A stretch of 64,000 nt of DNA from Streptomyces griseochromogenes (GTDB lineage Bacteria > Actinomycetota > Actinomycetes > Streptomycetales > Streptomycetaceae): the NCBI RefSeq assembly GCF_001542625.1, contig NZ_CP016279.1:10106001-10170000 (forward strand), written 5' to 3'. This document shows positions 8,207-16,479 of the stretch, piece by piece (position 1 is the stretch's first letter; the number at the start of each line of letters is the position of its first letter). Under the pieces are notes generated by a model that did no database searches, had not been told where the DNA came from, and worked only from the letters and a program-made list of their open reading frames with translations. The translations under genes were made by a program, and so were the position numbers.

Positions 8207-8995
8207 ATGTCACTGCTCGCGGGCAAGACCGTCGTCGTCTCCGGGGTCGGGGCCGGGCTCGGCCACCAGGTCGCGGCGGCCGTCGTACGGGACGGCGGGA
8301 ACGCGGTGCTGGGGGCGCGCACCGAGGCGAACCTCGCCAAGAGCGCGTCCGAGATCGATCCGCACGGGAAGCACACGGCGTACCGGGCGACCGACATCAC
8401 CGACGAAGGGCAGTGCGAGGCGCTCGCGCGACTGGCGCGGGAGCGGTTCGGGGCGATCCACGCCGTGGTGCACGTGGCGGCCTGGGACTCCCACTTCGGC
8501 GGGGTCGAGGACGCGGACTTCGCGACCTGGCAGTCGGTCATCGACGTGAACCTGCTGGGGACGCTGCGGATGACCAGGGCCTGCCTGCCCGCACTGAAGG
8601 CGGGCGGGGGCGGGTCGGTGGTGTTCATCGGGACACAGTCGGCCGTCGCCGCGCCCTCTCAGGTCAAACAGGCCGCGTACGCCGCCTCGAAGGGGGCGCT
8701 GACCAGCGCGATGTACTCGCTGGCGCGGGAGCTCGGGCCGTACCGGATCCGGGTCAACACGGTGCTGCCGGGCTGGATGTGGGGGCCGCCGGTGCAGGCG
8801 TACGTCCAGTTCGCCGCAGAGACGGAGGGGGTGGCGGAAGCGGAGGTGCTGGGGCGGCTCGCGGAGCGGATGGCGCTGCCGGAGCTGGCGACGGACGGGG
8901 ATGTGGCCGATGCGGCGGCGTTCCTCGCCTCCGACCGGGCTCGGTCCATCACGGGACAGTCGCTGCTGGTCAACGCGGGGGAACTGATGCGCTGA
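8207..8995 (+). CDS. Short-chain dehydrogenase/reductase (SDR)
   Basis: 262 aa classical SDR. Cofactor motif S12-G-V-G-A-G-L-G19 is at the N-terminus (TGxxxGxG type). The catalytic triad reads as S145 (GTQS), Y158 and K162 (YAASK), with PGWMWGPPVQ after the active site and a C-terminal SITGQSLLVNAGE. The family oxidises or reduces alcohols/ketones with NAD(P). GGGAGG precedes ATG 8207. It diverges from the EthD-like gene over a CTGACG-N3-CGTCAG operator. The substrate is unknown; the shared operator suggests the same acyl/alicyclic catabolic pathway. Confidence 0.9.
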   Translation: MSLLAGKTVVVSGVGAGLGHQVAAAVVRDGGNAVLGARTEANLAKSASEIDPHGKHTAYRATDITDEGQCEALARLARERFGAIHAVVHVAAWDSHFGGVEDADFATWQSVIDVNLLGTLRMTRACLPALKAGGGGSVVFIGTQSAVAAPSQVKQAAYAASKGALTSAMYSLARELGPYRIRVNTVLPGWMWGPPVQAYVQFAAETEGVAEAEVLGRLAERMALPELATDGDVADAAAFLASDRARSITGQSLLVNAGELMR

Positions 8996-9098
8996 TGTTC
9001 ATGTAGATGAACGAGGGTCACCACTCAGAACATTTTTACCTGGACTTGACCTTCATCTTGCTTGTCGTGTTCACGTGGCCGGTCTCACGATCGGGCAC

Positions 9099-10664
9099 AT
9101 GAACAGTCTCGACTGGGCCGTGCTGATCGGCTACTTCGGTGTGATGGTCGCGATCGGCCTCTGGTCGCACAAGCGCGTGGACAACGTCAGCGACTTCTTC
9201 ACGGCCGGCGGCAAGATGCCCTGGTGGCTGTCCGGCATCTCGCACCACATGTCGGGCTACAGCGCGGTGATGTTCACGGGCTACGCGGGGATCGCCTACA
9301 CCTACGGCGTCACCTCCTTCATCACCTGGTCCTTTCCGATCGCGCTCGGCATCGCCATCGGCTCGAAGCTGTTCGCGCCGCGCATCAACCGGCTGCGGTC
9401 CAGGCTCCATGTGGCCTCCCCGCTGGAGTATCTGAAGAACCGCTACAACCTCTCCACACAGCAGGCGCTCGCCTGGTCGGGCATGCTGCTGAAGATCGTG
9501 GACGTCGGAGCCAAGTGGGCGGCGATCGCGACCCTGTTGTCGGTGTTCACGGGTGTGACGCTGAACCAGGGCATCCTCATCACGGGCGCGATCACCGCCG
9601 TCTACTGCACGATCGGCGGTCTGTGGGCGGACGCGCTGACCGAACTCGGCCAGTTCGTCATCCAGTTGCTGGCCGGTGTCTCGATGTTCGTCGCGGTCGT
9701 GATGAAGCTGCACGACAAGAACATCGGCTTCTTCGGCGCCTGGGACGAGCCCGTACTGCACGGCCACGGCAAGCCGCTGGTCGGCCCGTACGGAACGGTC
9801 TTCCTGCTCGCGTTCCTCTTCATCAAGCTCTTCGAGTACAACGGCGGCATGCTCAACCAGGCCCAGCGCTACATGGCGACGGGCAGCGCGCACGAGGCCG
9901 AGCGCTCGGCACGTCTGTCGGCGATCCTGTGGCTGGTCTGGCCGGTGGTCCTCTTCTTCCCCATGTGGATGTCCCCGCTCCTCGTCCACGCCAAGAAGCC
10001 CGACGGCTCCGACTCCTACGCCCTGATGACCGAACATCTGCTGCCGCACGGGCTGCTGGGCCTGGTCGTCGTCGGGTTCTTCTCGCACACGATGGCCATG
10101 TGCTCCTCCGACGCGAACGCGATCGCCGCGGTCTTCACCCGTGACGTGGCGCCGGTGCTGTCGCAGAAGGCCCGCAGCTGGGGCGAGCGTTCGGGCCTGA
10201 TCGCGGCCCGTGTGACGACGGTCGTCTTCCTCTGTCTGTCGATGGCGGTGGCGACACAGGTCAACTCCCCCGCCTTCAAGGACATCATCACGGTCGTGAT
10301 CAAGTGGGTCGCGGGCCTGATGGGCCCGATCGCGATCCCGATGATGCTCGGTCTGCTCCGCCCGTTCCGCCGGTCGGGACCGACGGCGGCTCTCACCAGC
10401 TGGGCGGCGGGCCTGCTGGCCTTCTGGCTGGTCAACTACCCCATCAACTGGAACGTCGACGGCGGAGTGCCCCTCCAGTACCAGGTCTCCGTACCGCTGG
10501 CGGTCTCCCTGGTCCTCTACATCCTGATCGGCTGGCTGAAGCCGGAGGACACCCCCGAACGCCTGGCGGTCATCGACAAGGTCAACACGGACGGGGACGG
10601 CGTGAGCGCGGTCCCGGTACCGGCCGCGGCGGGCGACGACATCGTGGGGGCGCCCAACCAGTGA
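9099..10664 (+). CDS. Sodium:solute symporter (SSS family)
   Basis: 521 aa with about 13-14 membrane helices. Recognisable SSS features are the N-terminal SLDWAVLIGYFGVMVAIGLW, DFFTAGGKMPWWL with SGYSAVMFTGYAG, and WADALTELGQFVIQLLAG. The family imports sugars, amino acids, carboxylates or other solutes with Na+; the substrate cannot be told. ATG 9099 (MNSLDW) is chosen because this is where family members start, although no good ribosome site is seen; an in-frame GTG at 9075 is an alternative. The 100-bp upstream region is relatively AT-rich (8996-9070) and probably holds the promoter. Its stop overlaps the next reading frame by 4 bp (GTGA). Confidence 0.85.
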   Translation: MNSLDWAVLIGYFGVMVAIGLWSHKRVDNVSDFFTAGGKMPWWLSGISHHMSGYSAVMFTGYAGIAYTYGVTSFITWSFPIALGIAIGSKLFAPRINRLRSRLHVASPLEYLKNRYNLSTQQALAWSGMLLKIVDVGAKWAAIATLLSVFTGVTLNQGILITGAITAVYCTIGGLWADALTELGQFVIQLLAGVSMFVAVVMKLHDKNIGFFGAWDEPVLHGHGKPLVGPYGTVFLLAFLFIKLFEYNGGMLNQAQRYMATGSAHEAERSARLSAILWLVWPVVLFFPMWMSPLLVHAKKPDGSDSYALMTEHLLPHGLLGLVVVGFFSHTMAMCSSDANAIAAVFTRDVAPVLSQKARSWGERSGLIAARVTTVVFLCLSMAVATQVNSPAFKDIITVVIKWVAGLMGPIAIPMMLGLLRPFRRSGPTAALTSWAAGLLAFWLVNYPINWNVDGGVPLQYQVSVPLAVSLVLYILIGWLKPEDTPERLAVIDKVNTDGDGVSAVPVPAAAGDDIVGAPNQ

Positions 10665-11137
10665 CTGTAGCCTGCCAAGGGGGCCTCCGGCGGCGGCTCG
10701 TCGTCCCCCGTCCCCGGGGTGACCGGCAAGGCGTTCGCGGCCTCGTCCGCGGCACCTGGAAGGTCACGTCCACGATGCCGGGCGGCAGCACCGTCTCGTT
10801 CTCCGCGATCGTCGACGACGGTGTCTGGACGCTGAACCGGGCCGGTGGGAAACCGGAGAAGGGTACCTGGTCGCTCCAGGGCGGGCGGCTGACGCTGAGC
10901 GTGCCCGAGGACTTCGCGGGTGGCGGCTCCGGACAGCACACCGCCTCCGCGGCCGACGTTCCGGCGGCGGTCGGCGACCACGTGTCCCTGGTGCTGCCCT
11001 GGCAGCCGCCCGGGATGACGGCCGGCGCCTCCGGCGAGCATCTGGAGGTGAACTACATCGAGCACACCGGGGTGCTGGAGATCCGCCACGTCGAGGACAA
11101 CGGCGGTACGACCGTGCACCTGTGCCGCAGGGCGTGA
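10661..11137 (+). CDS. Hypothetical protein, N-terminus uncertain (possible decayed lipoprotein)
   Basis: Read from GTG 10661 it gives 158 aa. From about residue 30 the protein looks genuine (RGTWKVTSTMPGG, DDGVWTLNRAGGKPEKGTWSL, EHLEVNYIEHTGVLEIRHV), a beta-rich module. The first 30 residues are Arg-rich and unlike a real N-terminus. In the frame of the preceding symporter the same DNA (10680-10745) reads ASGGGSSSPVPGVTGKAFAA, a typical lipoprotein linker, and the third frame has Cys-Ser-Leu-Pro just before it. So the gene may have lost its signal peptide and acquired one or two frameshifts, or there are sequence errors. Function unknown. Confidence 0.45.
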   Translation: MTVACQGGLRRRLVVPRPRGDRQGVRGLVRGTWKVTSTMPGGSTVSFSAIVDDGVWTLNRAGGKPEKGTWSLQGGRLTLSVPEDFAGGGSGQHTASAADVPAAVGDHVSLVLPWQPPGMTAGASGEHLEVNYIEHTGVLEIRHVEDNGGTTVHLCRRA

Positions 11138-11150
11138 GCGCACCCGCGGC

Positions 11151-12266
11151 TCAGGCCCGCGGATAGCGGGCGAGCCACCCCGGTGACGCCCCGGCGGGCC
11201 CGTGCAGTGCGGGCCCCTGGGTCATCTCCATCGCGAAGTCGTCGGCGAGTTCCAGAATCGTCGGCCGGCCCTCCAGCTCGACCAGCCACCCGGGCGGAAG
11301 CGCCGTCTCGCCGTGCAGCGCGCCGAGCAGCCCTCCGGTCAGCGCACCCGCCGCTGCCGAGGGCCCGCTCTGGTTGACCGCGAGGCACAGGCCGTGGCGT
11401 ACGTCCTCGCCCACCAGCGCGCAGTACACGGACGCGGCCAGCAGGCCGTCCGCGGTGCCGTCGCCGGCCAGTTCCTCCACCCGGGCCGGGCCGGGCAGCC
11501 CCTGCCGTACCGCGCCGAGCGCGTGCTGGAGGGCGTCGGAGACCGGCTGGTGGCCGGGGCGGGCGGCGAGCAGGGCGAGGGACCGCTGCACGGCCCCGTC
11601 CAGGCTCTCGCCGCGCGCGAGGCCGTGCATGATCACGGCGTACGCGCCCGCCGAAAGGTAGGCGATGGGGTGCCCGTGCGTCTGGGCCGCGCACTCAACG
11701 GCCAGCTGGATCACCAGCTGGGGCTCCCAGCCGACCAGCAGGCCGAAGGGAGCGGAACGGGCTACGGCCTCCGGACCCAGCTCACCCGGATTCTTCGGGG
11801 TCTCCAGCGTGCCCATGGTGTCGTCGCCGAGGCCGATGAGCAGCGCCCGGGTCGGATCCCGGCGGGCGTAGAGCCACTCCTCCCGCGCCAGCCACCCGTC
11901 GTCCTTGCGGCGCTCGTCGGGCCCCCAGTCCCGCTGGGTGGCCGCCCAGCGCAGATACGCCCGGTGCAGATCGGTCGGCGGATGCCAGGCGCCGGTGTCC
12001 CGGCGCACCTGGGCCCGGATCAGCCCGTCCACCGTGAAGAGGGTGAGCTGGGTGTGGTGGGTGACCGTACCGCGTCCTCCGTGCCCGTAGGCCAGGTCGA
12101 GCAGGCCCTCCCCGCCGTACACGGAGCGGATCTCGTCGAGGGCGAGCGCATCGGCCGGTCCGCCGAGCGCGTCGCCGACGGCGACGCCGAGCAGGGTGCC
12201 GCGCACCCGGCTGCGGAAGTCCTGCTGCTCGGCGCGGCCCCAGACCGCACCGGACGTGGCACCCAC
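11151..12266 (-). CDS. ADP-ribosylglycohydrolase family protein
   Basis: 371 aa. RSRVRGTLLGVAVGDALGGPADAL is the start block of ADP-ribosylglycohydrolases (DraG/ARH family), and PSAAAGALTGGLLGALHG the second conserved block. In active members GD(A/S) and T(D)D motifs bind Mg2+. Here GDA is present; the first-block metal motif (usually T-D-D) appears as H-H-T-Q-L-T, and a GDDTMG segment occurs later, so activity is likely but altered metal ligation is possible. The family removes ADP-ribose from proteins or small molecules. GTG 12266 follows GAGGAGG by 5 nt. It lies downstream of a TetR gene on the same strand (95 bp apart). Confidence 0.8.
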   Translation of the reverse strand: MGATSGAVWGRAEQQDFRSRVRGTLLGVAVGDALGGPADALALDEIRSVYGGEGLLDLAYGHGGRGTVTHHTQLTLFTVDGLIRAQVRRDTGAWHPPTDLHRAYLRWAATQRDWGPDERRKDDGWLAREEWLYARRDPTRALLIGLGDDTMGTLETPKNPGELGPEAVARSAPFGLLVGWEPQLVIQLAVECAAQTHGHPIAYLSAGAYAVIMHGLARGESLDGAVQRSLALLAARPGHQPVSDALQHALGAVRQGLPGPARVEELAGDGTADGLLAASVYCALVGEDVRHGLCLAVNQSGPSAAAGALTGGLLGALHGETALPPGWLVELEGRPTILELADDFAMEMTQGPALHGPAGASPGWLARYPRA

Positions 12267-12361
12267 CCAGACCTCCTCACGGCACCGTCCGTACGTACGA
12301 CGCTGAGCACTGTAATCGACCGGGGACGGTCGGTTCACGGGGGCAAATCGGCCCTGCCCGG

Positions 12362-13102
12362 TCATTCCCGCACAGCTATGAGCGCTTCGACTCCGTCCAG
12401 GATCCGGTCGAGGCCGAAGTCGAGCGGGTCGACGCCGGCCGGCTCGAAGGCGCCCTCGGCGATCGCCTTGGTGAGGGCCGGGAAACGGTCCGCGTGGCGG
12501 GCGAGCAGTTCGCCGGTGAGGCGGTTCCACTCCCGGTCCCGCTCCTCGTCGTGGTCGGACACCTGCTGGGCGAGGTTGCGCACGTGTCCGACGAGGAGCA
12601 GGAAGATCCGATGCCGCTGGGCGGCGCCGAGGCCGGTCGGCTCCAGGACGGCGAGCGCCGCATCGAGCCAGCCCAGCTGCCGCGGCCCCATGATCTGGCG
12701 GCGCATCGCGGTGGCGGTGAGCAGCCAGGGATGGGCGGCGTAGACGCGCGCGCACTGCCGTGTCCACTCCTGCGCGCCCGCCCGCCAGTCCCCCTCCGGC
12801 ACCTCCGACAGATCCGGGCCCTCGGCGAGCACGGCCTCCACCATCAGTTCGACGAGTTCGCCCTTCCCGGGGACGTACCGGTACAGCGCCATGGCGGACA
12901 CCCCGAATCCGCCGGCCACCTTGCTCATGGAAACGGCGTCCAGCCCTTCCCCGTCGGCCAGTTCGACGGCGGCCGCGGCGATCTGCCGCGGGGACAGCTT
13001 CGGCTTGGGCCCCCGGGTGGGCTGATCCTGCTCGCCCCACAGCAGCGCGAGGCTCGCCCGTGGATCGCGCGGCTTGTCCTGCTCCTTGTTCCGGGCGGCC
13101 AT
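12362..13102 (-). CDS. TetR-family regulator (TetR_C_1 type)
   Basis: 246 aa. The N-terminal HTH reads LSPRQIAAAAVELADGEGLD, then MSKVAGGFGVSAMALYRYVPGKGELVELMVE. The C-terminal part (VYAAHPWLL, LDFGLDRILDGVEALI) matches the TetR_C_1 drug-binding domain. It is divergent from an alpha/beta-hydrolase gene, and the 105-bp gap contains long inverted repeats resembling TetR operators (13151-13194). The simplest reading is auto-repression and repression of the hydrolase, released by a small-molecule ligand. Confidence 0.85.
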   Translation of the reverse strand: MAARNKEQDKPRDPRASLALLWGEQDQPTRGPKPKLSPRQIAAAAVELADGEGLDAVSMSKVAGGFGVSAMALYRYVPGKGELVELMVEAVLAEGPDLSEVPEGDWRAGAQEWTRQCARVYAAHPWLLTATAMRRQIMGPRQLGWLDAALAVLEPTGLGAAQRHRIFLLLVGHVRNLAQQVSDHDEERDREWNRLTGELLARHADRFPALTKAIAEGAFEPAGVDPLDFGLDRILDGVEALIAVRE

Positions 13103-13150
13103 GCGGTTCCTCCCCTTCGGTCCGGACGAAGCCCGTTGACTCCGCCCACC

Positions 13151-13194
13151 AACTGTATATACCGTAAACACAACTGCTGACGGCATAAACAGTT
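13151..13194. promoter_or_regulatory. TetR operator region between tetR and hydrolase gene
   Basis: AACTGTATATACCGT (13151-13165) and ACGGCATAAACAGTT (13180-13194) are 15-bp inverted arms with two mismatches and a 14-nt spacer. The left half also carries a dyad TGT-n-TA-n5-TA-n-ACA (13154-13170) typical of TetR sites. The segment is strikingly AT-rich for this genome and overlaps the probable promoters of both divergent genes. Confidence 0.65.
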
Positions 13195-13207
13195 TAGGGG
13201 GAACACC

Positions 13208-14233
13208 ATGCTGCTCACCTACCGGGCCCTCAAGCGCGCGTCGCTCGCGAAGAAACTGCGCATCACCGCACCGAACGGCATCGACGAGGGGTCGTACGTC
13301 CGTATCGGCGGCATCGACCAGTGGATCTCGATCCGCGGCGAGGACCTGTCGAACCCCGTGGTCCTGGAGATCCACGGCGGCCCCGGCGCCTCCAACCTGA
13401 TCTTCGCCCCGCGTACCCGCGCCTGGGAGCGGCACTTCACGATCGTGCGCTGGGACATGCGGGGCGCGGGCAGGACGTTCGCGGCGGGCGGCCCGGCCGG
13501 CCAGGGCGAGATGGCGCTCGACCGCCTCTACACCGACGCCCTGGAGGTGACGGAACACGTCCGCGCCCGCCTCGGCGTCGCCAAGCTCCTCCTCGTCGCC
13601 AACAGCTTCGGCACGGTCACCGGTCTGCGGCTGGCCCGCAATCACCCCGAGCTGTACTCGGCGTACGTCGGCACCGACCAGAACATCATCGGCGGCGGCC
13701 GCGACACCTCGTCGTACGAGGCGCTGCTGGCCCGCCTGGAGAAGGCGGGCAAGAAGAAGGAGCTGGCGAAGGTGGTGGCGATGGGCCCGGACCGCACGGC
13801 CTGGTCCGCACACGAGTGGTCGGAGCACGCGAAGATCGTCGTCACGACCGACCCGCTGACCTACGACACCATGAAGACGGTGGTGATCCGCTCGCTCTGG
13901 TTCTCCCCGTTCCACAACCTGCGCGGGCTGCGCTCGTACCTGAAGGGCATGAACTTCTCCGAGCAGCTGGGCCCACAGGCGATGACGGTCGACGAACGGG
14001 CCGAGGGCACGTCCTTCCGCCTCCCCTTCTTCCTCTTCCAGGGCGACAGCGACGTCCTGACCCCACCGGAGCCGGCCCGCCGCTTCCACGAGGAGGTCAC
14101 GGCCCCCGTGAAGGACTTCGCCCTCATCAGGGAGGCGAGCCACTTCGCGTCCTTCCGGCACCCGGACCAGTTCCTGGACCTGATGCTGAGCAAGGTGCGG
14201 CCCGTGGTGACGGGGGACGCGGCGGTGCGCTGA
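13208..14233 (+). CDS. Alpha/beta hydrolase (prolyl-aminopeptidase-like)
   Basis: 341 aa. The oxyanion-hole motif HGGPGASN and DMRGAGRTF are characteristic of the proline iminopeptidase branch. The nucleophile elbow is V-A-N-S-F-G-T (S133). The acid is likely D in GDSDVLTP and the base H in EASHFASF. The family hydrolyses peptide, ester or amide substrates; a detoxifying esterase is possible given TetR control. ATG 13208 has AGGGGGAA upstream. Its 3' end faces the MarR gene 18 bp away. Confidence 0.85.
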   Translation: MLLTYRALKRASLAKKLRITAPNGIDEGSYVRIGGIDQWISIRGEDLSNPVVLEIHGGPGASNLIFAPRTRAWERHFTIVRWDMRGAGRTFAAGGPAGQGEMALDRLYTDALEVTEHVRARLGVAKLLLVANSFGTVTGLRLARNHPELYSAYVGTDQNIIGGGRDTSSYEALLARLEKAGKKKELAKVVAMGPDRTAWSAHEWSEHAKIVVTTDPLTYDTMKTVVIRSLWFSPFHNLRGLRSYLKGMNFSEQLGPQAMTVDERAEGTSFRLPFFLFQGDSDVLTPPEPARRFHEEVTAPVKDFALIREASHFASFRHPDQFLDLMLSKVRPVVTGDAAVR

Positions 14234-14251
14234 AGCACCGTGACGCAGGGG

Positions 14252-14752
14252 TCAGCCGCCGTCCTCGGGCCGGGCGGCCCTCCTGCGCCTGGGCGCCACC
14301 GACTTGCGGATCTCCTCGGTGGCCGCACGGAACGCGGGCGCGGCGTGCTCGAAGTAGTCGAAGAGCACAGCACGCTGCTCAGGGGTGTAGCGGGCGAGGA
14401 TCTCGGCGATGTGGCGGCGGGCGGGGCCCACCACCTCCTCGATCCGGCCGAGCGCGTCCGGGACCGGCTCGACGATCACCCGTCGGCGGTCCCTGGGGTC
14501 CGCGGTGCGGCGCGCGTACCCGGCCCGCTCCAGGCGGTCGATCAGGCGCGTGGTCGCACCGGTGGTCAGCCCGGTCCTGGTGGCCAGTTCACCCGAGGTG
14601 AGCCCGCCTTCCGCCGCGATCAGGCTGAGCGCGTACCACTCCGACGTGTGCAGACCGGCGGCCTCCGCGCTGGCCAGGCCCTGGAGGCCCACCGCGTCCA
14701 GGTACTGGCGGAAGATCACGTGCTCGTCCCCGCCACCCACAGGGGTTGCCAT
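14252..14752 (-). CDS. MarR-family regulator
   Basis: 166 aa winged-helix protein. LHTSEWYALSLIAAEGGLTSGELA then RTGLTTGATTRLIDRLERAGY and RRTADPRDRRRVIV form the helix-turn-helix and wing of MarR. ATG 14752 has GGAGG 10 nt upstream. It diverges from the SgcJ-like gene, and the 95-bp gap holds two palindromes sharing the core TCTGCA..TGCAGA (14776-14821). Expected role: repression of itself and of the neighbouring gene, relieved by an aromatic or oxidant ligand. Confidence 0.9.
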   Translation of the reverse strand: MATPVGGGDEHVIFRQYLDAVGLQGLASAEAAGLHTSEWYALSLIAAEGGLTSGELATRTGLTTGATTRLIDRLERAGYARRTADPRDRRRVIVEPVPDALGRIEEVVGPARRHIAEILARYTPEQRAVLFDYFEHAAPAFRAATEEIRKSVAPRRRRAARPEDGG

Positions 14753-14775
14753 CACCGGAGTTCCCTCCTAAATTT

Positions 14776-14821
14776 ATCTGCACGGATGCAGATACTGCTT
14801 TCGTTCAGAATCTGCATGCAG
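14776..14821. promoter_or_regulatory. Two MarR operator candidates
   Basis: ATCTGCA-N4-TGCAGAT (14776-14793) and CTGCATGCAG (14812-14821) share the half-site CTGCA and sit between the divergent MarR and SgcJ-like genes. The repeated half-site across two palindromes fits a dimeric MarR protein binding twice. Confidence 0.65.
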
Positions 14822-14847
14822 TCTAGCGAGCAGAGGAGACCTCCACC

Positions 14848-15300
14848 ATGTCGAACGCCACCCACGACGTCGCCGCCATCACCTCCGTACTGAACGACCT
14901 GGTCGCCGCATGGGAGCGGCACGACGCCGACGCCTACGGCGAACTGTTCACCCCGGACGCCACCTACATCACCTACGTCGGCACCTACTACCAGGGGCGC
15001 CAGGACATCGTGGACAGCCACCGCACCCTGTTCACGGGCTTCCTCAAGGGCAGCAGGCTCGCCGACGAGGTCCTCGACATCCGTTTCCACGGAACGGACA
15101 CGGCCGTGGTCAACGGGCGCGGCGACACCTACACGGGCAAGCGACCGCACAAGCTCACCAAGATCCAGACGTACACCCTGGTCCGCGGGAGCGACGACAC
15201 GTGGCGCATCGCGGCCTTCCACAACACCAAGCGCAAGCCGCTGATGGAGTCGATCTCCTACCGGTTCGCGCCGGGACTCGTCCCGGCGGCCGAGAGGTGA
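14848..15300 (+). CDS. SgcJ/EcaC-type NTF2-like protein (DUF4440-like)
   Basis: 150 aa. AAITSVLNDLVAAWERHDADAYGELFTPDATYIT followed by YYQGRQDI and a C-terminal DTWRIAAFHNTKR match the SnoaL/SgcJ cone-shaped NTF2-like fold. Members are cyclases, isomerases or binding proteins, often near antibiotic genes; no specific reaction can be given. GAGGAG precedes ATG 14848. Probably controlled by the divergent MarR. Its 3' end overlaps the decayed small gene on the other strand. Confidence 0.8.
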   Translation: MSNATHDVAAITSVLNDLVAAWERHDADAYGELFTPDATYITYVGTYYQGRQDIVDSHRTLFTGFLKGSRLADEVLDIRFHGTDTAVVNGRGDTYTGKRPHKLTKIQTYTLVRGSDDTWRIAAFHNTKRKPLMESISYRFAPGLVPAAER

Positions 15301-15474
15301 GCGCAGTCCAGCTCCGCCTCGGCTCCGTCACGGATCCCGCGGATCTCCGCGATGGCCGCTGCGGGGTCCTGCCCCCTGCATCAACGATCCGCTCCAGTTC
15401 CCTCAGCCGGGCAGCACGCTCCGGAGGGATCAGAGGTCTGGAGAGGTCGCTGCCATGGATCTCCTCGGGCTCAT
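15258..15474 (-). pseudogene. Small gene with two frameshifts, downstream of HTH gene
   Basis: An ATG at 15474 overlaps the HTH gene stop (ATGA). Three stretches of plausible protein lie in three frames: M-S-P, then EEIHGSDLSRPLIPPERAAR with LRELERIVDAG, then QDPAAAIAEIRGIRDGAEAE with LDCAH, ending at TAG 15258. Adding one C after ATGAGCCC and one G in the G5 run near the DAG codon would join them into an about 72-residue helical protein, whereas straight reading gives Arg/Ser/Pro-rich nonsense. The function is unknown. Translational coupling to the HTH gene would be expected in the intact form. Confidence 0.5.
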
Positions 15475-16253
15475 GCCGCCTCCGCGCAAGTACGGCAGTC
15501 GCGGCAGCGGCCCGGGTGAGGGGCCCGGAAGGCTCGCTCGCAGCCGTCACAGGTCTGGAGTGGGGACGGGCGGTACAGCGCCGGGCGGGGTGGCGCGGCC
15601 GGGAGGCGGGGCGGCAGTTGGGCGGTGAGGCGGTGCTGCAGGAAAGCCGCCGGGTGCTTGATCGGGTCCTGGGGCAGGCCGGTCGTCAGGGTGCGCACTA
15701 CGGCCGTGGGTGGCACGCCTCGCTCCAGCCACTCGGAGACGGCCGGAGCCAGGCGGATCACGTCCCGCTCGGTGAGGAGAAGGCGGGAGTCGTGAGCACG
15801 GAGGCCGGCTAGCAGTTCAGTGGCCTTGCCCTTGCCGGATGGTGCGGGAGCCTTCGGTACAGCCTCGGGCTTGGGGGTGGCCGGTGCCGCGGCGGCCACC
15901 ACGGCCCTGGGCCTGTTGTACGAGATCGTCCGGGTCGTCACTTGCCCCGATTGAAGACGCTCCCTGGGGCGCGCGAGGTATCCGTGTTCCTCCAGCTCAC
16001 GAAGGGCCGCCGCGATCCGGATCTCGCCCTCGGGAAACTTCGCCGCCAGCACCTTGATGCCGATCGGAGTGCCCTTCGGCAACGACTGGATGTGCAGCGC
16101 CAGCCCGATGGCCACCAGCGACAGCTCGGAGTGCTGGGCGAGGTGATTGCCGACCACGGTGAAGTTGTCGTGGTGAGGTTCGTTCACGTGGGTGACGCCG
16201 GAGGAATGCCGGGTCTTGGCGCGCGCGGGCGCGCTAGGCTGCTTGTCAGTCAC
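15471..16253 (-). CDS. Helix-turn-helix domain protein with C-terminal zinc-binding-like Cys cluster
   Basis: 260 aa. The N-terminal half has a winged-helix-like segment (HSELSLVAIGLALHIQSLPK, IKVLAAKFPEGEIRIAAALR with ELEEHGYLARPRER) of the kind found in Streptomyces accessory regions. An Ala/Pro linker, a helical region (RLAPAVSEWLERGVPPTAVV) and a C-terminal C-D-G-C...C-R-D-C-R-T-C cluster follow, a possible zinc ribbon. GTG 16253 is preceded by GAGGAAGAGG. Role presumed DNA binding; no target is known. It flanks the displaced ATPase fragment on one side and the decayed small gene on the other. Confidence 0.7.
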   Translation of the reverse strand: MTDKQPSAPARAKTRHSSGVTHVNEPHHDNFTVVGNHLAQHSELSLVAIGLALHIQSLPKGTPIGIKVLAAKFPEGEIRIAAALRELEEHGYLARPRERLQSGQVTTRTISYNRPRAVVAAAAPATPKPEAVPKAPAPSGKGKATELLAGLRAHDSRLLLTERDVIRLAPAVSEWLERGVPPTAVVRTLTTGLPQDPIKHPAAFLQHRLTAQLPPRLPAAPPRPALYRPSPLQTCDGCERAFRAPHPGRCRDCRTCAEAA

Positions 16254-16479
16254 AGGGAAGCTTTCCTCTTCCTCGGTGATCAGGCCCTCGCACTGGGATG
16301 CCAGTCCCGGCGAGGGCCGATGCATGTCTGGGGGTTGCTTTCGCCGACGTTGCACCACAACTACCCCGCCACGCCAGTTGCGTTGGGCATATTCACTCCG
16401 GCGGGTGATCGACGGGGGCGGTGGGGGTGGGGTTGGTTCTTTCCCCGGTTCTTTGGTCTTTGGCGTCGGGAGCCACCGG

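Noticed and set aside
7409..8995. 528-codon reading frame extending the SDR gene upstream
   Set aside because: The first 265 codons are antisense to the EthD-like gene; the GGGAGG site and the SDR N-terminal motif set the start at 8207.
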